14,585 bases of DNA from Bacillota bacterium (GTDB lineage: Bacteria > Bacillota_E > JAJZYS01 > JAJYTV01): positions 1 to 14,585 of the forward strand of contig JAJZVM010000096.1 of assembly GCA_021845645.1 (NCBI GenBank). Reading direction: 5' to 3'. The notes beneath the pieces are model-generated. The model saw only the letters and a list, made by a program, of their open reading frames with translations, was not told the DNA's origin and did not search any database. Shown piece after piece: positions 1 to 5,804 of the stretch (the first letter of the stretch is position 1; every line of letters begins with the position of its first letter). A program made the translations under genes and the position numbers.

Positions 1-2
1 GC

Positions 3-80
3 CAGGAATCGATGGCCAAGATCTACGCCGATAGCCTGAGCAAGGATGAGGCTACCCCGTCTCTGAGCCCCGCAATTTGA
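3..80 (+). CDS. possible 3' end of a gene entering from the left
   Basis: The frame is open from the window edge to a TGA at 78-80. It encodes 25 residues ending in DEATPSLSPAI, with a charged segment before it (MAKIYADSLSKDE). Third codon positions are mostly G or C, as in the real genes here. The fragment is too short to assign a family, and no domain can be recognised. It could be the C-terminal tail of a protein encoded to the left, or chance. It would converge with the minus-strand glutaredoxin gene. Confidence 0.35.
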   Translation, partial: QESMAKIYADSLSKDEATPSLSPAI

Positions 81-284
81 CCCCTGCCACGGAAGCCCGA
101 ATTTCCACCACGCCGCGGGACTTGATCCTCTTCGCAACCTCGGTACAGCACGAACCCGCGCCCGTGAGGAGCAGGCCGAAGGGCTTCGGCAAGCGCCCGG
201 AACCCTGCGCGGGTTCTGCGTCGCCCAAGGCTGTGCGAGCCACTCCCCAAGGCAGACGGATGCCGAGGGTACGCAAGCGGCCCT
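81..284. other. intergenic region with two tandem hairpins
   Basis: I see no convincing gene here. Two short perfect hairpins lie side by side. GCCGAA (175-180) pairs with TTCGGC (185-190) around a GGGC loop, and GAACCC (200-205) pairs with GGGTTC (211-216) around a 5-nt loop. Because they lie between converging genes, they may contribute to transcription termination, but neither is followed by a T run. I looked for a selenocysteine tRNA because of the neighbouring gene and could not fold one. Confidence 0.4.
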
Positions 285-536
285 TCAGGCCCGGCTCGTT
301 CCCCCTTCGGCCAGGATGGCCTCCTCGTAGGCTCCCGGGTCGAAACCGACCAGCACCCGGTCGCCGAACTGGGTGACCGGCACCGTCCGCGCGTCCGTGA
401 GCTGGCGCATTTCCCGCATATATCTGCTGCTCGTGAGGATGTTCCGCTCCTCCCACTTGACTCCTCTCGCCGAGAGGAAACGCCGCGCCTGGGCGCAGTG
501 CGGTCAGAGCGGAACGACGTACATGACGACCGACAT
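285..536 (-). CDS. glutaredoxin-like selenoprotein with UGA-encoded Sec in the UPHC active site
   Basis: This 83-residue thioredoxin-fold protein of the glutaredoxin/NrdH type would reduce disulfides in the cytoplasm. The reading frame runs from ATG (534-536) to TGA (285-287) and contains one internal in-frame TGA at codon 11 (504-506). The sequence around it reads VVPL-U-PHCAQARRFL, so the UGA falls exactly on the first, nucleophilic cysteine of the CPxC motif, and the resolving cysteine is C14. The rest is an intact glutaredoxin: a beta-alpha-beta start, the cis-proline motif TVPV (51-54) and the C-terminal signature DRVLVGFD (59-66). A GGGAGG lies 11 nt before the ATG. A SECIS-like hairpin follows the UGA at a suitable distance. 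The gene lies 57 nt downstream of the OB/Ig protein on the same strand. UxxC glutaredoxins are a known selenoprotein type. The alternative is a nonsense mutation, but the position and the hairpin argue against it. Confidence 0.85.
461..479 (-). promoter_or_regulatory. bacterial SECIS-like hairpin
   Basis: On the minus strand, TCCTCTC (478-472) pairs perfectly with GAGAGGA (468-462), giving 7 bp, and a U-G wobble (479/461) can extend the stem. The loop is GGC (471-469). The stem begins 25 nt after the UGA and the loop begins at the 33rd nucleotide. Bacterial SECIS elements are known to be short stem-loops inside the coding region. They have a small loop with a G among its first two bases and lie roughly 16-37 nt from the UGA to the loop. 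All of these hold here. The stem uses AGA and GGA codons where GC-rich synonyms were available. SelB binding is inferred. Confidence 0.75.
504..506 (-). other. recoded UGA (selenocysteine) codon
   Basis: This in-frame TGA takes the place of the first Cys codon of a CPxC redox motif. The frame stays open and glutaredoxin-like for 72 codons after it. Standard gene callers stop or fragment here, so the gene is invisible without recoding. Confidence 0.82.
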
Positions 537-593
537 CTTGGAACCTGCCTCCCTCCGCCGTCTCCGACATGCTGGGCCAATTGGCCCCGGCGC

Positions 594-1577
594 TCACTCG
601 ACCTGCAGCGCCAGCTTGAGCGTATTCCCGCCAGCGGTGATAACGACCGGCCAGTTGCCCGGCGTCGTCCGGCTGCCGACTTTCCACGACCAGGCGACGT
701 GGCCCTCGCCGTCCGCCTGCTTCGCCACGAGACCGGCTGCCCGGCTCGGCCCGCTCGCGTACAGGACCTCGATCGCCGCCGTCACTCCCGGAGTCGTGCG
801 GATCTCCACGCTGGCGTACTGGCCCGGCGCCACCCGAAGCATCGAGGCGACAACCGCCAGCCCCTTGGCGGAACCCGTGAGGCCAGTGCTCCCGCCGGTC
901 TCCGCACTTCCCTTCGGGCAGTCCCGGTCGCCGTTGCCGCAGATCCCAGTGGTGACGGACGCGGCGGCCGCCGCCTTGGTGAACGCGATCGTGCCACGGC
1001 CGTTGACGATCCAGGCCGGGTGGATCTCGTTCCAGTCGTGGTCCTTGTCGTCCACCCAGGCACCCCAGACGGTGATGGCCTGCCCAACCGCCGGCACCCG
1101 GACGTGCGGCTGATCCATGGGGATGATCTCGACGACGAGGTTGCCGCCTTGGTATCGGTCGTTGCCGCGTGAGAGCAGTCCCTTGTACCTCGGTGCCAGC
1201 CGCACGTCCAGATGCCAGTCGTGGTCGGCCTCCCGCCGCTCGCTCACGACGACTCCGGCCGCCGTCCTGCAAAAAGACAGCAGCTTGAACCGGTAGGTAT
1301 GGTAGACGCCCGCGGACCAGTCGGGGCGACACTGTGGGCGAGCGTGGCTCGCAGCGATGGACGCGAAGGCTTTCGCCGAGTCCACCGGCGACAGCGCCAA
1401 AGACCGCAAGCCGGCGCCGGCCGCCTGCGCCGGCCCGACGGCCGCAAGCACCAAGGTCAGGGCCCCTAGGGCCACCGGCAGACGCCGCGCCAGCCTACGC
1501 GGCCGCAGGCCGCTGCGCAAGGCCGCGAGAACGAGGCCGGCGGAGAGGAACAGCCATACCGCGATCGACACCGACAC
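594..1577 (-). CDS. membrane-anchored or secreted protein with OB-like and Ig-like regions
   Basis: This is a 327-residue protein of unknown function. The GTG start (1575-1577) is chosen because AGGAGA lies 7 nt upstream and translation begins directly with a hydrophobic helix. Residues 4-20 and 32-48 are hydrophobic and separated by an Arg-rich stretch. A possible signal-peptidase site (PAQA-A) follows near residue 53. Residues 115-190 (ADHDWHLDVRLAP, then VVEIIP, VPAVGQAITVWGAWV and HDWNEIHPAW) resemble small OB-fold domains of uncharacterised secreted proteins. Residues 240-327 look like an Ig-like beta-sandwich (ASVEIRTTPG, then VAWSWKVGSRTTPGNWPVVI). A Cys-containing linker, GICGNGDRDC (211-220), joins them. 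The gene follows the nfo operon on the same strand, beyond a hairpin. I infer an extracytoplasmic binding or structural role; no catalytic motif is visible. Confidence 0.72.
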   Translation of the reverse strand: MSVSIAVWLFLSAGLVLAALRSGLRPRRLARRLPVALGALTLVLAAVGPAQAAGAGLRSLALSPVDSAKAFASIAASHARPQCRPDWSAGVYHTYRFKLLSFCRTAAGVVVSERREADHDWHLDVRLAPRYKGLLSRGNDRYQGGNLVVEIIPMDQPHVRVPAVGQAITVWGAWVDDKDHDWNEIHPAWIVNGRGTIAFTKAAAAASVTTGICGNGDRDCPKGSAETGGSTGLTGSAKGLAVVASMLRVAPGQYASVEIRTTPGVTAAIEVLYASGPSRAAGLVAKQADGEGHVAWSWKVGSRTTPGNWPVVITAGGNTLKLALQVE

Positions 1578-1621
1578 GCGACCATCTCCTGATTCTCCGG
1601 GGGGCGTCCGCAAGGCGCTAC

Positions 1622-1655
1622 GCGAACCACCCAGCCGCAGGGCCGGGTGGTTCGC
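1622..1655 (-). terminator. strong hairpin downstream of nfo
   Basis: GCGAACCACCC (1622-1632) pairs perfectly with GGGTGGTTCGC (1645-1655) over 11 bp, enclosing a 12-nt GC-rich loop. It lies 17 nt past the nfo stop and before the next minus-strand gene, which fits termination of the nfo transcript. There is no U-tract, so it could instead be a 3'-end stabiliser or pause hairpin. Confidence 0.6.
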
Positions 1656-1671
1656 ATCGCGCGCCCATGCT

Positions 1672-2517
1672 CTACCCTGCCAGTTCCTTGGCGATCGCGA
1701 TCTCCGCGCCATACTCCTTCCAGTCGTCCACCGGCGTCTCGAGGATCAGCGGCAGGCTGCGAATGAACTCGTTGCGCAGGATGGCCCCAATGCCGTCGCG
1801 TCCGATCTGGCCCTGGCCGAGCTTCTCGTGCCGGTCCCGGTGGGAGCCGAGGGGCTGCTTCGAGTCGTTGAGGTGCATGGCGCGGACGTGCTCGAGGCCG
1901 ACGATGTCCTCGAGCTCCCCCACCATGTGCGCAACGCCTGCCGGCGTACGCAGGTCGTAACCCGCGGCGAACAGGTGGCAGCTGTCGAGGCAGACGCCGA
2001 GACGCTGGTCCTGCACGCGGTCGAGCACCTCGCGGATCTGCTGGAACGTGCAGCCCACTTCGCTGCCCTGGCCGGACATCGTCTCGATCAGCAGCATCGT
2101 CTCGCCGGTCGGCACCGCAAGCACGTCCTTGAGCGTCGCGACCAGCCTGTCGATCCCCGCTTCGGGCCCGTCCCCCTGGTGGCTCCCGGGATGGAAGTTG
2201 AGGAACTCGCCACCGAAGCTGCCCGCGCGCAGGAGGTCCTCGCGCAGCACCATGCGGGCGAACTCCGCCACCTTCGGGTCGCGGCCGGCCGGATTGACCG
2301 TGTACGGCAGGTGCCCGACCGTGTCGCGCACGTCGGTTTCACGGCTCAGCACCTTGAAGCGCTCCGCCTCTTCCGCGGGGATCTGGCGCGCCGCGCCGCC
2401 GCGCGGGTTCCGCGTGAAGTACGCGAAGGTGTTGGCGCCGATCGCCTGCGCGTCGGCAATCGCCTTCGACAGGCCCTGGCTGATCGAAAGATGCGCCCCA
2501 AGCCTCAGTTGCGTCAT
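1672..2517 (-). CDS. nfo: deoxyribonuclease IV (endonuclease IV, AP endonuclease)
   Basis: This 281-residue TIM-barrel enzyme cleaves DNA 5' to abasic sites in base excision repair. All nine residues of the trinuclear zinc centre align with E. coli Nfo: H69, H109, E145, D178, H181, H215, D228, H230 and E260. The family signatures are present: LDSCHLFAAGYD (177-188), HLNDSK (215-220) and HEKLGQGQIG (230-239). The length matches the family. The start codon overlaps the stop of the upstream dehydrogenase gene (ATGA, 2514-2517) and no separate ribosome binding site is evident, so it is probably translated by coupling. A DNA repair gene as the last member of a beta-oxidation-type operon is unusual and may only reflect shared transcription. 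Confidence 0.95.
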   Translation of the reverse strand: MTQLRLGAHLSISQGLSKAIADAQAIGANTFAYFTRNPRGGAARQIPAEEAERFKVLSRETDVRDTVGHLPYTVNPAGRDPKVAEFARMVLREDLLRAGSFGGEFLNFHPGSHQGDGPEAGIDRLVATLKDVLAVPTGETMLLIETMSGQGSEVGCTFQQIREVLDRVQDQRLGVCLDSCHLFAAGYDLRTPAGVAHMVGELEDIVGLEHVRAMHLNDSKQPLGSHRDRHEKLGQGQIGRDGIGAILRNEFIRSLPLILETPVDDWKEYGAEIAIAKELAG

Positions 2518-3374
2518 GAGGCGTAGTCGTAGAAGCCGGCGCCAGACTTGCGGCCCATGCGGCCGGCCCGCACCAGCTGGTGCAGCAGCAGCGGCGGCTT
2601 GTAGGCCGGATCGCCGAACTCCCGGTAGAAGTAGTCCATCACGGCGTAGCAGACGTCAACGCCGGTGAAGTCGAGCAGGGTGAAGGGACCCATCGGATGG
2701 TTGAGGCCGAGCTTCACGGCGGTGTCGACGTCCTCGACGCTCGCGACGCCCTCCTCCACCACCTTGCAGGCCTCCGCGAGGAACGGCATCAGCACGCGGT
2801 TGACGACGAAGCCCGGCTGGTCCTTCTGCACCGCGATCGGCGTCTTGCCGAGCTGCGTGGCGAACGCCTGGGCCTCGGCCATGGTCGCGTCGCTCGTGTT
2901 GTAGCCGCGCACCACCTCGACGAGCTTCATCACCTGCGCCGGGTTGAAGAAGTGCAGGCCGCAGGTGCGGTCGGGGCGCGCCGTGACGCGGCCGATCTCG
3001 GTGATCGACATCGAGGAGGTGTTCGTGGCGAGGATCACGCCGGGTCGCGCCACCTCGTCGAGGCGGCGGAAGATCGCCTTCTTGGCCTCGAGATCCTCGT
3101 AGATCGCCTCGACGCAGAGGTCCGCGCTGCCGAGGGCGTCGAGATCCTGCTCGAAGCTCAGCCGCGCGAACGTCTGCGCGGCCGCCTCCTCGGTCAGCCG
3201 TCCCTTGGCCACCGACCGCCGGTCGATCTCCCGGATGTAGTCCTGCGCGCGCGCAAGCTGCCGCGCATCCGTCTCCACCACGGTGACCTTCAGTCCCGAT
3301 TGGGCCGCGACGTGGGCGATGCCCGATCCCATCGTGCCGGCGCCGACGACGCCCAGGGTGCGAATCTCCGCCAT
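2514..3374 (-). CDS. 3-hydroxyacyl-CoA (3-hydroxybutyryl-CoA) dehydrogenase
   Basis: This 286-residue cytoplasmic enzyme oxidises L-3-hydroxyacyl-CoA with NAD(P)+, or runs in reverse in butyrate or PHB-type synthesis. The N-terminal Rossmann fold has GAGTMG (11-16) after VGVV-like beta1. An acidic residue (E34) ends beta2, which usually favours NAD(H). The catalytic residues match the family: S120 in ATNTSS, H141 and E153 in the GLHFFNPAQVMKLVEVV region, and N192 in VNRV. The C-terminal helical dimerisation domain contains NHPMGPFTLLDFTG (225-238). It is the stand-alone short form, not a fusion with enoyl-CoA hydratase. A strong ribosome binding site (GAGGAGG) precedes the ATG. It lies 15 nt downstream of the thiolase, so the two probably work in sequence. 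It resembles Hbd/PaaH proteins, but the preferred chain length cannot be read from sequence. Confidence 0.95.
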   Translation of the reverse strand: MAEIRTLGVVGAGTMGSGIAHVAAQSGLKVTVVETDARQLARAQDYIREIDRRSVAKGRLTEEAAAQTFARLSFEQDLDALGSADLCVEAIYEDLEAKKAIFRRLDEVARPGVILATNTSSMSITEIGRVTARPDRTCGLHFFNPAQVMKLVEVVRGYNTSDATMAEAQAFATQLGKTPIAVQKDQPGFVVNRVLMPFLAEACKVVEEGVASVEDVDTAVKLGLNHPMGPFTLLDFTGVDVCYAVMDYFYREFGDPAYKPPLLLHQLVRAGRMGRKSGAGFYDYAS

Positions 3375-3389
3375 GGTGCTCCTCCTCGC

Positions 3390-4559
3390 TCAGCTACGTT
3401 CGATCGCCATCGCGATGCCCTGGCCGCCGCCGATGCAGAGCGACGCCACGCCGCGCCGCAGACCCCGGCGCCGCAGCTGGTAGGCGAGCGTAAGCAGCAG
3501 ACGCGCGCCGCTCGCCCCCACGGGATGACCGAGCGCGACGGCCCCACCCTGGACGTTGGTGCGCTCGCGCGGCAGCGCAAGCTCCTTCTCTACCGCGAGG
3601 TACTGCGCCGCGAACGCCTCGTTCACCTCGAAGAGGTCGACGTCGTCGAGCGTCCAGCCGGCCATCTTGAGCGCGCCGCGGATTGCCTCGACGGGCCCGA
3701 TGCCCATGTAGCGCGGATCGACGCCGACGGAGGCATATCCCGCGATGCGCGCGAGCGGCTGGGCGCCCGCGCTCGCCACCGCTGCCTCGCCCGCCACGAC
3801 GACGGCCGCGGCGCCGTCGTTGATGCCGGAGGCGTTTCCCGCCGTCACCGTGCCATTCTGGCGGAAGCGCGCCGGCAGCTTCTGCAGCTTCTCCATGCTG
3901 GTCTCGCGCGGATGCTCGTCGCGGGTCACGTCGCCCTTCTTGGTCGCGACGGGCACGATCTCCTCGGCCATCAGGCCGTCCTCCGCGGCCCGCAGCGCCC
4001 GCTGATGGCTCTCGAGGCTGAAGGCGTCCTGCGCTTCCCGGGAGATCTCGTAGCGCTCCGCGAGGTTCTCCGCCGTATCCGCCATTGCGCAGCCGCAATA
4101 GTCGTCCGTCAGGGTGTCCCAGAGGGCGTCCAGCACCTGCGCGCCGCCGAGGCCCCAGCCGAACCGTACCCCCTGCAGGTGGTACGGGGCGTTCGACATC
4201 GACTCCGTGCCGCCGGCCAGCGCCGCCTGCGCCTCGCCGAGCACGATCGCCTTGTAGGCCTGGACCGCGGCTTCAAGTCCGCTGCCGCAGAGCCGGTTGA
4301 CCGTCAGGGCCGGCACCCGCTCACCCAGGCCGGACCTGAGCGCCACATGGCGCGAGAGATAGGCGGCGCCCCGCCCCGCCTGGATGACGTTGCCGAAGAA
4401 GCACGCGTCGAGGGCCTGGGGCGCGAAGCCGCTGCGCGCGATCGCCCCCTTGGCCGCGTACACCCCGAGCTCCAGCGCGGAGACGTCCTTCAATCCCCCA
4501 CCGAAGCTGCCGAACGCCGTGCGCGCTCCCTCGACCACGTAGACCCGAGCTGCGGCCAT
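3390..4559 (-). CDS. acetyl-CoA C-acetyltransferase (thiolase)
   Basis: This 389-residue enzyme of the thiolase superfamily condenses two acetyl-CoA to acetoacetyl-CoA or cleaves 3-ketoacyl-CoA. The nucleophile C91 lies in NRLCGSGLEA, the NEAFA block is at 313-317, the catalytic H345 is in GHPVGASGAR, and C375 is in CIGGGQG. The length is typical. The chosen ATG (4557-4559) shares one base with the thioesterase stop (TGATG). A GTG one codon upstream (4560-4562) is an equally possible start and would add one residue. The following dehydrogenase makes a two-step module, acetyl-CoA to acetoacetyl-CoA to 3-hydroxybutyryl-CoA, or the last two steps of beta-oxidation. No crotonase or acyl-CoA dehydrogenase is encoded nearby, so direction is open. 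Confidence 0.94.
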   Translation of the reverse strand: MAAARVYVVEGARTAFGSFGGGLKDVSALELGVYAAKGAIARSGFAPQALDACFFGNVIQAGRGAAYLSRHVALRSGLGERVPALTVNRLCGSGLEAAVQAYKAIVLGEAQAALAGGTESMSNAPYHLQGVRFGWGLGGAQVLDALWDTLTDDYCGCAMADTAENLAERYEISREAQDAFSLESHQRALRAAEDGLMAEEIVPVATKKGDVTRDEHPRETSMEKLQKLPARFRQNGTVTAGNASGINDGAAAVVVAGEAAVASAGAQPLARIAGYASVGVDPRYMGIGPVEAIRGALKMAGWTLDDVDLFEVNEAFAAQYLAVEKELALPRERTNVQGGAVALGHPVGASGARLLLTLAYQLRRRGLRRGVASLCIGGGQGIAMAIERS

Positions 4560-5044
4560 CACTCCGCCTCCTCCATGCGATGCTTCTCCCTCAGCCTCAG
4601 GCGCTCAGACCGCCGCTCGGCCGCCTGGCGAAAACGCAGGCGCTCCTCGTCGGTCTCGAGCTCGAGCCTCGGCACCTCGGTCGGCGCGCCCTGCTCGTCC
4701 ACGGCGACCATGGTCAGATAGGCCGTCGACGTCCGGCGGCGCTCCCCTGTCAAAAGGTTCTCGGAAAAGACCTCCACCTGCGCCTCCATGGAGCTGCGAC
4801 CGACCCAGTTGAGCCAGGACCGCACCATGATCGCCTCGCCCACGTGCACCGGGCCCTTGAATTCCAGGCTGTCGGCCGACGCCGTGACGACATTGCAACG
4901 CGCGTGCCGAAAACAGGTGATCGATGCCGCGATGTCCATGAGCTGCATGACGCGCCCGCCGAAGATCGTCCCGAGCGGGTTCGCGTCGTTCGGCATGACG
5001 ATCTCCGTCATCTCCACGCGCGAGTCCGACACATGCCTCGCCAA
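4559..5044 (-). CDS. acyl-CoA thioesterase, hotdog fold (YciA/BACH type)
   Basis: This 161-residue cytoplasmic enzyme would hydrolyse acyl-CoA to free acid and CoA. The opening VSDSRVEMTEIVMPNDANPL and then GTIFGGRVMQLMDIAA (25-40) are diagnostic of the family, with N22 and D37 at the catalytic positions. The C-terminal tail (about 125-161) is rich in Glu and Arg. The TTG start (5042-5044) is chosen because it gives the usual few residues before VSDSR. It has no good ribosome binding site, and a TATATT box overlaps it, so a start at an internal GTG or the ATG at codon 12 cannot be excluded. It is the first gene of the operon with the thiolase and dehydrogenase. Together they could adjust the acyl-CoA pool. 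It diverges from the GntR regulator gene. Confidence 0.9.
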   Translation of the reverse strand: MARHVSDSRVEMTEIVMPNDANPLGTIFGGRVMQLMDIAASITCFRHARCNVVTASADSLEFKGPVHVGEAIMVRSWLNWVGRSSMEAQVEVFSENLLTGERRRTSTAYLTMVAVDEQGAPTEVPRLELETDEERLRFRQAAERRSERLRLREKHRMEEAE

Positions 5045-5174
5045 TATACCACCACCAACCTGAAGCTACCGTTTCCAAGGGGTGAACACAAGGAGCGGGA
5101 ACCGGTGCCCCTGCGCCCGAAATCGACGCGAAACGCCTTGCGCTCATGGTAGGATCGGCGTGGAGGGATGCACC
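5045..5174. promoter_or_regulatory. divergent promoter region of the thioesterase operon and GntR gene
   Basis: These 130 bases separate two divergent genes and must hold both promoters if each has its own. On the minus strand a TATATT box lies at the very start of the thioesterase gene, with a TTGGAA upstream at non-ideal spacing (24 nt). On the plus strand TAGGAT (5151-5156) could be a -10 for the regulator. I see no convincing FadR-type palindrome, so the operator is not assigned. Confidence 0.4.
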
Positions 5175-5804
5175 ATGTCGGACGGACGCCTGCCGGAGCG
5201 ACTCGCGGAGGTGATCGCCCAGCGCCATTGCACCGCACCGGACGTACCGCTGCCGTCCGAGCGGCGTCTCGCGGGAGAACTCGGAGCCAGCCGCGCCATG
5301 GTGCGCGAGGCGCTTGCCATTCTGCGCGCGCAGGGCCAGATCCGCGGCGATGGCGGGCATCCCGCCGTGGCGACGGTGATCCAGGTGCACCCGGAGCCGC
5401 CGCTTGCCGACCGCGCGGCGATGCTGGAGGCGCGCAGCGTGCTGGAGGGCGAGGTGGCGGCGCTGGCCGCCCTGAGGACAGGCCCTGAGAATTATGCGCG
5501 TCTCAGAGACGGCCTGCGTGCCCTCTTCGCGGCCGAGTCGCCCGCAGCCGCCTGGCGGGCCGAGGCTGATCTCCACCGGGACCTCCTGGCGGCGGCCGGC
5601 AACCCCATCCTTGAAAGTCTTTGCCTGCCCCTGCTCGAAGCGGCCTACCGCGAGCCGCCCGAGGCGACCGGCCCCGAGCGGCTGCGCGCGCACCAGCGCC
5701 TGATCGCCGCGATCGGCCGGCAGCAGCCTCAGCTGGCGCGTGACATGGTGCTCGAGCTCCTGGCCCCGCGGGACGTCTCGCCGGGGGTCACAGGTAGCGA
5801 TTGA
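5175..5804 (+). CDS. GntR-family transcriptional regulator, FadR/FCD subfamily
   Basis: This 209-residue DNA-binding regulator has an N-terminal winged helix-turn-helix (about residues 5-65). It carries the family motif PLPSERRLAGELGASRAMVREAL (25-47), where the recognition helix lies around SRAMVREAL. The FCD ligand domain follows (about 78-200) and is all-helical. It includes EADLHRDLLAAAGNP (130-144), whose D132 and H134 are typical metal or carboxylate ligands, and H173. A histidine often found near the end of the last helix is not seen. The ATG at 5175 is preferred to upstream in-frame starts because GGAGG lies 8 nt before it. FCD regulators bind acids such as acyl-CoAs or hydroxyacids. 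Divergence from the acyl-CoA operon makes that operon the likely target. The gene's 3' end overlaps the converging peptidase gene by 17 nt. Confidence 0.9.
   Translation: MSDGRLPERLAEVIAQRHCTAPDVPLPSERRLAGELGASRAMVREALAILRAQGQIRGDGGHPAVATVIQVHPEPPLADRAAMLEARSVLEGEVAALAALRTGPENYARLRDGLRALFAAESPAAAWRAEADLHRDLLAAAGNPILESLCLPLLEAAYREPPEATGPERLRAHQRLIAAIGRQQPQLARDMVLELLAPRDVSPGVTGSD

Noticed and set aside
81..284. Possible selenocysteine tRNA (selC) next to the selenoprotein gene
   Set aside because: A T-arm-like hairpin and a GGTTCG string are present, but I could not find a 5'-acceptor, a UCA anticodon loop and a long variable arm in register.
504..506. Interpretation of the internal TGA as a pseudogene mutation
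   Set aside because: The rest of the frame is intact, the codon sits precisely at the redox Cys, and a SECIS-like hairpin follows. Decay remains possible until selenocysteine machinery is confirmed.
52..1332. Long open frame (about 426 codons) on the minus strand across the glutaredoxin and OB/Ig genes
   Set aside because: It is an Arg/Gly/Pro-rich shadow of real genes in another frame, common in high-GC DNA, with no recognisable domain.
2580..4721. 713-codon open frame on the plus strand opposite the dehydrogenase and thiolase
   Set aside because: The composition (Arg, Ala, His, Leu-rich) is typical of the antisense of GC-rich genes. The opposite strand encodes two complete enzymes with catalytic motifs.
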